A stretch of DNA of 55,528 nucleotides, from positions 1 through 55,528 of the forward strand of contig JAHBWH010000035.1 of the NCBI GenBank assembly GCA_019637115.1, written 5' to 3'. Position numbers and translations under genes: made by a program. The notes below the pieces were generated by a model. It made no database searches. It had not been told where the DNA came from and saw only the letters and a list, made by a program, of their open reading frames with translations. Source of the stretch: Myxococcales bacterium. Lineage in GTDB: Bacteria; Myxococcota_A; Polyangia; Polyangiales; Houyiibacteriaceae. Positions 10,195-18,758 of this stretch are shown here, piece after piece. The stretch's first letter is position 1. Every line of letters begins with the position of its first letter.

Positions 10195-10280
10195 GAGATT
10201 GGAGGATAGCCACGTTCCACGCTCCGTTGCGAGCCTCTGCGTGAATCCGGCTCGCGACGTGCTTTTTTGGATTCGGGTCG

Positions 10281-10763
10281 TCAGTCCATGGTGGGACGCT
10301 CGAGGGCCGGGACGAGGAAGGGCTCGCGGCGACGCACCTCGAGGTCGGGGTAGGTGTCCGGCAAGGAGAGCTCGCGGACCCGCTGACCGTCGAGGCGCAG
10401 CTCGAGCCTGCCCGTGTCGAGGCGGTGCACGGTGAGGTCGTGCGCCTCGTCCCCATGGCGCAGGCGCAGGTGACCGATCTCGCCGGACGCGGGTCGGATC
10501 TCTTCGGCTTCGCCTACGTAGGCGCCGAGGTCCTCGGTGGTCTCTTCGCCGTCCATGTTCTGGTAGACGGCGATGATCCGGACGCGCTGGAGTCCGTCGT
10601 CCTCGAGCGAGACGCGGAAGCCGAGCGTCACGTGGCCGCCCGAGGTGAACCCGCTTCGGCGCACCGCCTCGCCGTCCATCGCGCCCATTCGTTCGCTCGG
10701 GCTCATGGGCGGAGGTTGCGAGCCACCGCAGGCGACGAGGGCGAGCACGACGAGGATCCTCAT
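10281..10763 (-). CDS. Small lipoprotein, 160 aa
   Basis: A signal of the form MRILVVLALVAC gives a clean lipobox (LVAC), with a GGSQPPP linker after the cysteine. The remainder is a compact beta-rich domain with many acidic residues (GHVTLGFRVSLEDD, then HLRLRHGDEAHDL). No family is recognised. ATG 10763 is chosen because the lipobox would otherwise be buried behind a non-signal leader. The gene is upstream of, and on the same strand as, the kinase at 10194, with an 86-bp gap. Confidence 0.75.
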   Translation of the reverse strand: MRILVVLALVACGGSQPPPMSPSERMGAMDGEAVRRSGFTSGGHVTLGFRVSLEDDGLQRVRIIAVYQNMDGEETTEDLGAYVGEAEEIRPASGEIGHLRLRHGDEAHDLTVHRLDTGRLELRLDGQRVRELSLPDTYPDLEVRRREPFLVPALERPTMD

Positions 10764-10845
10764 ACTCGTTTCATACGCCCGCGGGGCGTCGTCGGCCAGC
10801 GCCGCCGACGCTCGTCCGCGGGCTGGCGACGTCGCGGCCGCGCCC

Positions 10846-13413
10846 TCAGCGCGCGTCGAGCTTCGCCTCGGCGCGCTCCAGCCGCTCACTCAGCTTGCGG
10901 ACCTGGCCTTCGAGCTCTTCGATCCGCTTCTCGGCGTCGGAGAGCCCCTGCTCACCGCGGGCGAGCGCGCGAAGGCGTCGGTCGAAGCGCACCTGCTCCT
11001 GCGGCGTGAGGCGCGCGCGGTGGCGATCGAGCTCGCTGCGCGCCTCCCGGGCGCGCCCGAGCGTGAGCGCCACCGCGGCGGCGTCGCGGACCTTCGCGCT
11101 CGCGTCGCGCAAGAGGTCCACGAGCGCCTCGATCGCGCGCTCTCGCGCGCCATCCTTCGCGTAGCGCAGCAACACGCCGATGGCCTGCACCGCGTGGTGC
11201 CGCACCTTCGCGGGAGAGGCGCCCGGCCGCGAGCGCGCGAGGAGCACCTCGAGCGCGTCGGCGTGGCGCGTGTGCGCGAGGCCGCGGAGCGCGCCCGCTT
11301 GGGCGAACCCGCTCGGGTCCGCGCGATCGGCGCCCGTCACGAGGTGCGCGAAGGGCGCGCGCTCACGCTGCTGTCCGAGGCCCTCCCACGCCGCCTCGGC
11401 GGCGCGCGGAGGGAGCCCCTTGGCGAGGCGGGCGTCCAGGAGCGCTACGACGCGCGGGTCGCGGTAGCTCCCGACGGCCTTCAAGAGCGCCGCGAGGCTC
11501 TTGGGATCGTCGTGCTCCTCCGCGAGCGCGAGGAGCGCCTCGAGCGCCGGCTCGCTCTTGGCCTCGGCGAGCGCCTCCGCGAACGCGGCGCGGACCCGCC
11601 AGAGCGGCTCACGTCGATACGCCGCGAGCACCTCCTGCACGCCGGCGCGCCGGCCGTCCTTGGTGAGCGCGCGGGCGGCGAGGATGCGGCCCCAGGCGTC
11701 GTCGTCCGCGAGCTGCGCCCGCAGGCGCGCGTCGCCGACGTCGAGCTCGAGCGAGAAGAGCGACTTCAGCTCGGGGTCCACGCGCACGCGCTCCGGCTCT
11801 TTGTCCATCGCGATCGTCTGCACCAAGCGCTCGCCGTCGAAACGCACCGGGCGCACGCGCCGCTGACCGTCGATCCACCAGGTGAGGTCGAGCTCGAGGA
11901 CGAAGGGCTCGGGGTCCTTCTTGCCGCGGGAGCTGCGCTGCGTGAGCTCGAAGGTGCCCTCGCCGCGCTTCGGATCCCAGCGGAAGCGGCCCTCGACCTT
12001 CGGGTACCCGGCCCGGTGCAGCCACTGGTCGAAGAAGGACGCGAGCGAGCGCCCGGAGGCCTCCTCGAGGCAGCGACGAAAGTCGTCGGTCTCCACGAGG
12101 CCGTCGCCGTGGCGGCGCAGGTACGCGGTGACGGCCTCCCAGAAGGGGCCCTCGCCGAGCAGCCGGCGGAGCATGTGGATGCGGAACGCGGCGCCGGGGT
12201 AGAGGTGGTGGTCGTAGAGGTCCCAGCTCGAGTCGAAGCGCCGCGTCACGATCGGGCGCGCGTAGCGCTCGTCGCTCTCCCGGAAATACGCCTGCGCGTA
12301 GGTCCAGAGGTAGGCGTCCGCCGCGTCGCGGCCCTCGCGCTCCTCGAGCCAGACCGTCTCGAGGTAGGTCGCCCAGCCCTCCTTCAGCCAAGCGTGCGCG
12401 TAGTCGCGGCAGACCACGTGATCGCCGAACCAAGCGTGGGCCATCTCGTGGAGGTTGATGGCGTCGATGAGCTCACGCTCCTCGGTCTCGAGCGCCTCGT
12501 CGAGCAGGAAGCGCTCGTCCCAGGTGACGAGCGAGATGTTCTCCATCGCGCCGCCGATCGCCGGGACCGCGAGCTGGAAGTATTTGGGGTAGGGGTAGGG
12601 GACGCCCAGGCGTCGCGGGAGCCACTCGAGCATCGCGCGCGTGTGGCGGAAGCTGCGCTCGAGGTGCGCGGCGTCGTAGGGGCGCGAGGCGAAGCACGCG
12701 ATCGGCACGCCATCGACCTCGCCGCCGTCCCAGCGCGCGAAGTCGCCGACCGCGAAGCACGTGAGGTAGCTCGGGCAGCGCTGGTCGAGCCGCCACTCGG
12801 TGGTCTTCGTGCCGTCGCCGTGGTCTTCTTCACCCACGAGCGCGCCGTTCGCGAGCGCCGTGAGGTCCGCCGCCGCCCGGATCCGGAAGCGGAGGGTCGG
12901 ACGCGCCGCGGGCAGGTCGACCGTGCAGAGCCAGTGGCGCGCGCGCTCGGTCTCGTGGTCGGACGCGACGAAGCGGCCGGCGTCCGGGTCGTGCGCGCTC
13001 GGGGCACCGAAGACGAGGCCGCTCTTCGGCTCGATCACGTGGTAGCGCAAGCGCACGCGCCGCTCTTCGCCGCGCGTCAGGGGCGCGTCGAAGGTGAGCT
13101 GCAGCTCGCGGTCGTCGTAGGTCCAGCGGACCCCCTCGGCCTCCACCGCGAGGTCGCGGAGCTCGAGGCCGTGGAGCGTGAGGGCGTCGGCCCCGTCGTC
13201 ATTGGCGCGGAGGGTGTGCTCGAGCTCGACGTCGACGCGTCCTTCGTCGAGCTGGACGCGCAGGGACACGTCGAGGTGGACGGGCTCGACGCGGAGCTCG
13301 GGGGCGTAGTGCGCGTGCGCTGCGGGGGAGGCGAAGTCCCCTCCGAGGCTGGACTTCTCACGGGCGTCGAGATCGAGGAAGGCGTGGCGGCGGTCGGCGT
13401 GAAGCAAGGTCAT
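10846..13413 (-). CDS. M1-family metallo-aminopeptidase with HEAT-like C-terminal region
   Basis: An 855-aa zinc aminopeptidase. The N-terminal beta domain (about 25-215) leads to the exopeptidase motif GAMEN (about 293-297), then HEMAH-x18-E (about 328-351), supplying the zinc ligands and catalytic glutamate, with the conserved context LKEGWATYLE. A downstream tyrosine in DLYDHHLYPGA could be the transition-state residue. After about residue 560 come Ala/Leu-rich helical repeats with HEAT character (for example AGVQEVLAAYRREPLWRVR). The last 30 residues form a probable coiled coil (AEKRIEELEGQVRKLSERLE). There is no signal peptide, so it is probably cytoplasmic. It probably trims peptides; specificity is unknown. 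Confidence 0.93.
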   Translation of the reverse strand: MTLLHADRRHAFLDLDAREKSSLGGDFASPAAHAHYAPELRVEPVHLDVSLRVQLDEGRVDVELEHTLRANDDGADALTLHGLELRDLAVEAEGVRWTYDDRELQLTFDAPLTRGEERRVRLRYHVIEPKSGLVFGAPSAHDPDAGRFVASDHETERARHWLCTVDLPAARPTLRFRIRAAADLTALANGALVGEEDHGDGTKTTEWRLDQRCPSYLTCFAVGDFARWDGGEVDGVPIACFASRPYDAAHLERSFRHTRAMLEWLPRRLGVPYPYPKYFQLAVPAIGGAMENISLVTWDERFLLDEALETEERELIDAINLHEMAHAWFGDHVVCRDYAHAWLKEGWATYLETVWLEEREGRDAADAYLWTYAQAYFRESDERYARPIVTRRFDSSWDLYDHHLYPGAAFRIHMLRRLLGEGPFWEAVTAYLRRHGDGLVETDDFRRCLEEASGRSLASFFDQWLHRAGYPKVEGRFRWDPKRGEGTFELTQRSSRGKKDPEPFVLELDLTWWIDGQRRVRPVRFDGERLVQTIAMDKEPERVRVDPELKSLFSLELDVGDARLRAQLADDDAWGRILAARALTKDGRRAGVQEVLAAYRREPLWRVRAAFAEALAEAKSEPALEALLALAEEHDDPKSLAALLKAVGSYRDPRVVALLDARLAKGLPPRAAEAAWEGLGQQRERAPFAHLVTGADRADPSGFAQAGALRGLAHTRHADALEVLLARSRPGASPAKVRHHAVQAIGVLLRYAKDGARERAIEALVDLLRDASAKVRDAAAVALTLGRAREARSELDRHRARLTPQEQVRFDRRLRALARGEQGLSDAEKRIEELEGQVRKLSERLERAEAKLDAR

Positions 13414-13513
13414 GAGCGGACTTCGGTCGGAGGACGTTGGGGCGGATACGTGAGGCTGGCGCCGCGAAAGGCAACCCGGCTCCCGTCACCGCGTCGACCG
13501 ACGAAGTACGGGC

Positions 13514-14311
13514 TCAGGCGCCCTCTTCTGCCTCCTCCCGCCTCCTTCGTCGCGCGCTCGGCGTCATCTGAAGGATGGTCTCGACCAGCCCGATGACGAT
13601 GTAGCTGCCGAGGAGCCAGACGAAGGCGAGGGAGATGTGGAGGCGGAACGCGATGAAGATGGTCGACCCGAGCGCGAGCACGAGGAGGACCACGGTGCGG
13701 ACGGAGAGCTTGATGTCCTTGAAGGAGCGGAAGCGGATCGTGCTCACCATGAAGAAGGAGAGCGCGATCACGACCGCGAGGACGATGCTGGGGTGGCCGA
13801 GGACGTCGCTCATGCTGGTCTGGCGCGCGGCGGTGTTCGCGACGACGAGCGAGATGAGGATGCCGGCGGCGGCTGGGATCGGGAGCCCCAGGATGTACTT
13901 GCCGGGCTTCTTCGGGGCGCCCGACTCCTCGGTCGCGAGCACGTTGAAGCGCGCGAGCCGGATCGTCCCGCAGGCGAGGTAGCCGAAGCAGACGAGCATG
14001 CCGGCCGTGCCGAAGCTCTCGAGCGCCCAGCGGTAGACGATGACCGCCGGCGTGACGCCGAAGCTGACCACGTCTGCGAGCGAGTCGAGCTGCACGCCGA
14101 TGGCGCTCTGGGTCTTGGTCAGGCGCGCGACGCGGCCGTCGATCGTGTCGAAGAACATCGCGAAGATGACGAGGATCGACGCGCGGTAGAAGTCGTCGTT
14201 GCTGACATCGGGCTTGGTCGCCGTGAGGATGGCGTAGAACCCGCAGAGCACGCTCGAGAGCGTGAAGAGGTTCGGCAGGATGAAGAGGCTCTTGCGCAGG
14301 TCCACCTTCAC
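13514..14311 (-). CDS. pssA: CDP-diacylglycerol--serine O-phosphatidyltransferase
   Basis: A 265-aa membrane enzyme that makes phosphatidylserine from CDP-diacylglycerol and L-serine, the first committed step to phosphatidylethanolamine. The CDP-alcohol phosphotransferase signature DG-x2-AR-x8-G-x3-D-x3-D is complete at about residues 57-80. Around it are about seven hydrophobic segments, including the N-terminal LPNLFTLSSVLCGFYAI typical of the family. The C-terminus is basic and acidic (RRRREEAEEG). The start is GTG at 14311 with a GAGG element just upstream. No decarboxylase (psd) gene is adjacent. PssA rather than another CDP-alcohol transferase is inferred from length and the N-terminal motif. 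Confidence 0.92.
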   Translation of the reverse strand: MKVDLRKSLFILPNLFTLSSVLCGFYAILTATKPDVSNDDFYRASILVIFAMFFDTIDGRVARLTKTQSAIGVQLDSLADVVSFGVTPAVIVYRWALESFGTAGMLVCFGYLACGTIRLARFNVLATEESGAPKKPGKYILGLPIPAAAGILISLVVANTAARQTSMSDVLGHPSIVLAVVIALSFFMVSTIRFRSFKDIKLSVRTVVLLVLALGSTIFIAFRLHISLAFVWLLGSYIVIGLVETILQMTPSARRRRREEAEEGA

Positions 14312-14426
14312 GCGGAACCTCGCTTCGTGCGACGCGCGGAGGTCTCGAGGCCCTCGGGGCGGATCTCACGGCGGTCGTGCACGCCCGGGATGTAACCGGA
14401 GACGCACCGAGGGTCCAGCGTCGCGG

Positions 14427-16166
14427 TCATCGGGCCGCCACCGAGAGGCGGACGACGCCGCCCGCCGGCACGTCGACGGATCGCCGCTGGATGGGGCCCT
14501 CCCCGAAGGGCTGGACGCCGATCTGCTGGGTGCCGGCTGGGAGGGAGAAGCTTCCGGGCGCCTCGCCGAGGCGCGTCCGGCCTCGATAGACGATCGCCCA
14601 GCCGCCCGGTACCGCCACGTTGACGGTGCCCGCGCCACGCGCGGTCGCGCTGGCCATCGTCGCTGCGGCGCTCGGAGGGCTGGCGCTGGGCGCGGGCTCG
14701 GGCTCGGGCTCGGGGGTGGCGGGGGCGCCGAAGGCGTCCTGGGCGGGAGGGGCCGCGGCGGGCGCGGGGGCCGAGAGATCCGCCTCGACCCGAGCGGCTT
14801 CGGGGGCGGGAGGGGCGTCGGCGCCATCCGCCGAGGCCGCGCCGCGTGGCGTCGGAGGAGCGAACGCGCTCGCCGGCGCGCGGAGCACGTCGTCGCGCAG
14901 GTCGTCGCGCACGTCGTCGCGCGAGCCGCCGAGGCTCACGCCGACCCCGATGCCGACGCCCAGGAGCGCCATGAGGGCCGCGGCGCCGACGAAGGCCGCC
15001 CGACGACCAGCAGGGACGACCGCCGGGGCCGCCTGCAGGGGCGCGATCGCGGGCTCGACCGTGGGTGTGGGTGTGGGTGTGGGCGCGGCCGCGCGGGTGG
15101 GGGCTTCCTCGATCCCCGAGACCTCCGTGAGCGAGAGCACACGGCTGAGCTCGACGAGGCGCTCGACCGACCTCCGCCCCTCGGGGAAGAGCGCCTCGAG
15201 CCACTCGGCGACGTCCGCGGGGCCGAGCACGTGGTGGCGCGAGAGCGCCGCGAGGAGATCCCGGCCCATCTCTCGGGTGGTTCGGTAGCGTTGCGCCGGA
15301 TCTCTCGCGAGGGCCCGGTCGACGACCGCCTGCAGCTCCGGCGCGATGCCCGGCACGGCGTCCGCGAGGGGCGGGATCGGGTCGTGGGTGACAGCGCGCA
15401 CGACCGCCGCCATCGCCTCGCGTGCGAAGAGTCGCCGGCCCGCGATCCCCTCCCAGAGCACCACGCCGAGCGCCCAGATGTCGACCCGTCGGTCCGCGGG
15501 CTTCGCGTCGATCTGCTCGGGCGCGAGGTAGGCGAACTTGCCCTTCACCTCGCCCGTCGACGTCTGATAGTGGCGGTGCCGCGCGCTCGCGACGCCGAAG
15601 TCGAGGATGCGCGCGCTGCCGTCGTAGCCGACCATGACGTTCTGCGGGCTGACGTCGCGGTGGACGACCTCCAAGAGCCGGCCCTCCTCGTCGCGCAGCT
15701 CGTGCGCCGCGTGGAGACCTTCGCAGACGTCCGTGACGATGCGCGCCATCATCCACGGCCGCAGCGCGGCGAGCGGGCCCTCGGCGCGGCTCGCGGCGCG
15801 CAGGACGCGGTGGAGCGGCTCGCCAGCGATGTAGGGCATCGTGAGGTAGAACGTGCCCTCCTCCTCGCCGAAGTCGTGCACGCCACACACGTTCGGGTGG
15901 TGGATGCGCGCGGCGATGCGGGCCTCGTCGAGGAACATCGTCGCGAAGCGGTGGTCGCGCGCGAGGTGGGGGTGCACGCGCTTGAGCGCGACCAGCTTCT
16001 CGAAGCCCCCCGGCCCCTCGGTCTTGGCGAGGTAGACCGTGCCCATGCCGCCGCTCGCGAGCTCGTAGCAGAGCACGTGGCGGCCGAAGCGCGCCCCCGC
16101 GCGGAGGGGGACGGTCTCGGAGATGTCTTCGAAAGCCGGCGCGGACACGAGCGTGAATGGTATCAT
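14427..16166 (-). CDS. Membrane Ser/Thr protein kinase with C-terminal PEGA-like domain
   Basis: A 579-aa kinase. The glycine loop is LASGGMGTVYLAK, the ATP lysine K62 in ALKRVHPHL, the catalytic loop HRDVSPQN with D171, DFG at D189, and YLAPEQ marks the activation segment. After the kinase domain comes a TPTPTPT microsatellite linker (DNA about 15060-15090, GTGGGT units), a single transmembrane helix at about 385-410, then a long Ala/Pro-rich extracytoplasmic stretch. The last 60 residues (GTVNVAVPGGWAIVYRG, LPAGTQQIGV) form a PEGA-like beta domain. The product is a receptor kinase with a periplasmic PEGA end. ATG 16166 lies only 20 bp from the divergent ATG 16187; GTG 16148 is an alternative start. 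Confidence 0.92.
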   Translation of the reverse strand: MIPFTLVSAPAFEDISETVPLRAGARFGRHVLCYELASGGMGTVYLAKTEGPGGFEKLVALKRVHPHLARDHRFATMFLDEARIAARIHHPNVCGVHDFGEEEGTFYLTMPYIAGEPLHRVLRAASRAEGPLAALRPWMMARIVTDVCEGLHAAHELRDEEGRLLEVVHRDVSPQNVMVGYDGSARILDFGVASARHRHYQTSTGEVKGKFAYLAPEQIDAKPADRRVDIWALGVVLWEGIAGRRLFAREAMAAVVRAVTHDPIPPLADAVPGIAPELQAVVDRALARDPAQRYRTTREMGRDLLAALSRHHVLGPADVAEWLEALFPEGRRSVERLVELSRVLSLTEVSGIEEAPTRAAAPTPTPTPTVEPAIAPLQAAPAVVPAGRRAAFVGAAALMALLGVGIGVGVSLGGSRDDVRDDLRDDVLRAPASAFAPPTPRGAASADGADAPPAPEAARVEADLSAPAPAAAPPAQDAFGAPATPEPEPEPAPSASPPSAAATMASATARGAGTVNVAVPGGWAIVYRGRTRLGEAPGSFSLPAGTQQIGVQPFGEGPIQRRSVDVPAGGVVRLSVAAR

Positions 16167-16186
16167 GCGCGCGCGGCTGGCGACTG

Positions 16187-17029
16187 ATGCGCGCGCTCTC
16201 TCGTTCCGAACGTTCGTGGGCTCGAGCTGGGCTCCACCTCTCGCTCTGGCTCTCACTCGGGCTCTGGGTCGCCGGGGGTGGCCCCCTCGAGGCGCAGGAC
16301 GCCCGCGCGTCGCTCGAGCGCGCGCGGCAGCTCCTCGATCAGGCGCGCTTCGAGGACGCGCAGCGCGCCTTCGACCAGGCGCTCGAGGCGACGAGCGGCC
16401 TCGACCGGGAGGCCGTGCTCCAGGCCCTCCGTGGGCGCGCCACCGCGAGCTACGCGCGGCGCGACGCCGAGGGGGCGCGCCGCGATCTGCGCGCCTTGCT
16501 CGCGCTCGAGCCGACGCTGACCCTCGATCGGACCGCGCCACCCGGGCTCCGCCGCCTGCTCGAGGAGGCGCGCGTCGACGCCCCGGCGATCGACGTGCGC
16601 GCGAGCGCCGAGGCGTTCCCCGGAGGCGTCGAGCTGCGCGGCGTCGCGGACGGGGAGCTCGTCCGCCTCGTGCGCGTCCGGCACGACGGAGGCGAGGGGA
16701 GCTGGCGGGCCGAGGGCGCGCGCGTCCGCGTGGGCGCGATCGACGTGGTCCGGTATTACGTCGAGGCCGTCGGACCCGGCGGCGCGGTGATCGCCAGCTA
16801 CGGATCGCGGGAGCGTCCGCTCTTCGCGGAGCCGGGGCCGCCCCTGCTCGGGTCGAGCGTGGCACCGAGCCAGGGCGACGAGCGCGAAGCGCCGCGCCGT
16901 CGTCGGTGGCCCGTGGCTCTCGGCGTCATCGCCGGCGTCTTGGTCGTCGGCGCCGCGGTCTCGGTGGTCGCCATCACGCAGCGGGATCCGCGGACCCAGC
17001 TCGGGCGCCCCATCGAGGTGATCGAGTGA
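16187..17029 (+). CDS. Secreted/anchored TPR-like protein with C-terminal transmembrane helix
   Basis: A 280-aa protein. The N-terminal signal (HLSLWLSLGLWVAGGGPLEAQ) is followed by helical pairs resembling tetratricopeptide repeats (about 30-115: SLERARQLLDQARFEDAQRA, then AVLQALRGRATASYARRDAE). A beta-type domain (about 120-220) follows, then an Arg-rich patch and a transmembrane helix (about 244-268). This layout is common beside myxobacterial receptor kinases and suggests an accessory or sensor role with the divergent kinase. Its stop overlaps the next gene by GTGA, so the two are translationally coupled. ATG 16187 is chosen as the first methionine before the signal. Confidence 0.8.
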   Translation: MRALSRSERSWARAGLHLSLWLSLGLWVAGGGPLEAQDARASLERARQLLDQARFEDAQRAFDQALEATSGLDREAVLQALRGRATASYARRDAEGARRDLRALLALEPTLTLDRTAPPGLRRLLEEARVDAPAIDVRASAEAFPGGVELRGVADGELVRLVRVRHDGGEGSWRAEGARVRVGAIDVVRYYVEAVGPGGAVIASYGSRERPLFAEPGPPLLGSSVAPSQGDEREAPRRRRWPVALGVIAGVLVVGAAVSVVAITQRDPRTQLGRPIEVIE

Positions 17030-17532
17030 GCGCGCCCGAAGGACGCCTCGGTAGGGCCCTTCGATGGAGCTCGCGCCATCCGCGATGGGCTGCGCTACTT
17101 CGGACGTCGCGCCGTCTCCGATGGGCCGTGCTGCCTCGATGGGCCTCGCGTGGTGTCCTCGCCAGCGTGGCGCTCGGGGCGTCGTCCTGTGCAGACGTGC
17201 TCGAGTGGCAATATCGCTTCGCGCCGGTCTCGCTGCGCGACGACGCCGTGCTCGTCGAGGCGCGGGTCCTCGCGGGCGGCTGCGGCGGCGCCGAGCTCTC
17301 GGCGTACCGCTTCGCGCTCGGGGAGCGCACCGGCACCGAGCCCGCGCCGCTCGACGAGGGCACGTACGGTCTGTCCGTGCGCGCGCGTGATCGGAGCTGC
17401 GCGTGGTTCGCCGAAGGGTGCGTCGCGGTGCAGGTGCCGAGCGACGAGGGCGCGGTGACGGTCGTCCTCGAGGCGCGTACGCCGGAGGTCGACTGTCTGA
17501 GCTGCGTCGACGGGCGGTGCGCCGACGAGTGA
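17026..17532 (+). CDS. Putative lipoprotein, 168 aa, coupled to upstream TPR-like gene
   Basis: GTG at 17026 overlaps the TGA of the preceding gene. The first 45 residues are Arg/Trp-rich (repeated RW.. units; the DNA repeats CGATGGGC-like blocks) and lead into a hydrophobic segment ending LGASSC, a plausible lipobox. The mature part has paired cysteines (GGCGGAEL, RSCAWFAEGCVAV, and a terminal DCLSCVDGRCADE) and predicted beta structure. No family recognised. The long basic leader is odd for a lipoprotein signal, so the true start may be further downstream. Confidence 0.65.
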   Translation: MSAPEGRLGRALRWSSRHPRWAALLRTSRRLRWAVLPRWASRGVLASVALGASSCADVLEWQYRFAPVSLRDDAVLVEARVLAGGCGGAELSAYRFALGERTGTEPAPLDEGTYGLSVRARDRSCAWFAEGCVAVQVPSDEGAVTVVLEARTPEVDCLSCVDGRCADE

Positions 17533-17690
17533 GCGGGCGTGTCGCGAGCGGGCGTGTCGCGAGCGGGCGTGTCGCGAGCGGGCGTGTCGCGAGCGGGCGT
17601 GTCGCGAGCGGGCGTGTCGCGAGCGGGCGTGTCGCGAGCGGGCGTGTCGCGGGCGGGCGTGTCGCGAGCGGTGAGCGGTGTGTCGCGAAC
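17531..17690. repeat. 15-bp tandem repeat, nine units
   Basis: Nine nearly perfect copies of GAGCGGGCGTGTCGC run from 17531 to 17665, and a degenerate tenth follows. The first copy overlaps the TGA stop of the upstream lipoprotein gene. All three forward frames of the array are open (for example SRAGV repeats) but carry no start with a binding site and no conserved continuation, so I treat it as non-coding. Confidence 0.85.
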
Positions 17691-17734
17691 GGCGGTGGTG
17701 AGCTGTGTTCGCTGCGGTGGTACACTGCGCCGCG

Positions 17735-18718
17735 ATGACGCGGATCGGCTCGCTCGTGGGGATCGTGGTCACGCTTGCCAGCTGCGCGCAGGCGCGGACG
17801 GTGATGTGCACGACGGTGGCGGAGTGCGCCGCGGGTGAGCGGTGTATCGATGGGCGCTGCGCCGCGGCGCGCCGTGAGGACGCGGGGACCGACGCGGCCG
17901 CCGACGCCAGCGAGCCGACGGACGCGGGGGAGCCCGACGCGGGCTTCGACGCAGCGCTCGACGCGGGCTTCGACGCGGGCGTCGACGCCGGGCCGCCGCT
18001 CGGGCCGTGCGGCGTCTCGCCGTGCGCGATCTATCGCCTCCCCGCCGGCGCAACGAGCTGGAGCGCGTGGCCGCTGGGCGACGGCACGTTCGCGCCGCGC
18101 TCGCCGGTGCGCGCGGCGTTCGATCTGGAGACGATCGCGCTCGCGTACGTGCTGACGGACAGCACGTACCACGTGCTCCGACTCGCCGATCGTCAATGGA
18201 TCGCCGAAGGGCCTCGCGACACGCTCTTCCCGCAGGCCGCGGGTGATTCGATCCGCGCCGCCTACACCGTCCCCGCGAATCATGCCGGCGGTGACGGCGA
18301 CAACGAGAGCATCACCCTGCACTCGCCGACCGGCGCGTACCTGTACAGCATTCGCCTGTCGACCCGCGTGGTGACCTACGTCCGGACGGTCACGATGTTC
18401 AGCGACGCGTGGTCCGCCCCGCTCGCCCCGAGCCACTCGCAGCTGCGATGGACCTTCCTCGACACCGCGAACTCCCGCGGCTGGGGGAACGGGAACCCAT
18501 CGACGCTCTGCGGCGCCGCGGCGACGACCGTCGGCCCGTACTTCGCGATCGGCACGGCGACCCACACACACCTGCTCGAGGCCGGCTCCTGCTTCGAGTT
18601 CTACCGACGTGAGCCGAACGCGGCGTTCCCTCCCTTCTCGATGACCGGCGCTCCTTCACCGAGCGCCATCGGCGCGGCGTTCTGGAACCAAGGGGGGCTC
18701 TGGATGCTCACGGAGTAG
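17735..18718 (+). CDS. Lipoprotein with Cys-rich motif and Asp/Ala linker, 327 aa
   Basis: The signal MTRIGSLVGIVVTLASC has an LASC lipobox. It is followed by a small disulfide-type motif (VMCTTVAECAAGERCIDGRC) seen in many myxobacterial surface proteins, then an Asp/Ala/Gly-rich linker with DAGFDA-type repeats (about 55-100). The C-terminal domain (about 105-327) is beta-rich and aromatic and resembles a propeller-like or lectin-like fold, but I do not recognise a family. ATG 17735 is chosen over an upstream in-frame start because it directly begins the signal peptide. The gene ends 40 bp before maeB and is transcribed in the same direction. Confidence 0.78.
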   Translation: MTRIGSLVGIVVTLASCAQARTVMCTTVAECAAGERCIDGRCAAARREDAGTDAAADASEPTDAGEPDAGFDAALDAGFDAGVDAGPPLGPCGVSPCAIYRLPAGATSWSAWPLGDGTFAPRSPVRAAFDLETIALAYVLTDSTYHVLRLADRQWIAEGPRDTLFPQAAGDSIRAAYTVPANHAGGDGDNESITLHSPTGAYLYSIRLSTRVVTYVRTVTMFSDAWSAPLAPSHSQLRWTFLDTANSRGWGNGNPSTLCGAAATTVGPYFAIGTATHTHLLEAGSCFEFYRREPNAAFPPFSMTGAPSPSAIGAAFWNQGGLWMLTE

Positions 18719-18758
18719 CGCTGGCGTCGGCACGCGACGCCTGCGCATACTCGGCCGG

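Noticed and set aside
10573-13596. A 1007-codon open frame on the plus strand across the aminopeptidase
   Set aside because: It is antisense to a gene with complete M1 motifs and is Arg/Ala/Glu-rich without domains, a common shadow in GC-rich DNA.
17539-17838. ORF reading SRAGV repeats
   Set aside because: It is the 15-bp array read in frame and overlaps the start of the next lipoprotein gene; no supporting domain.
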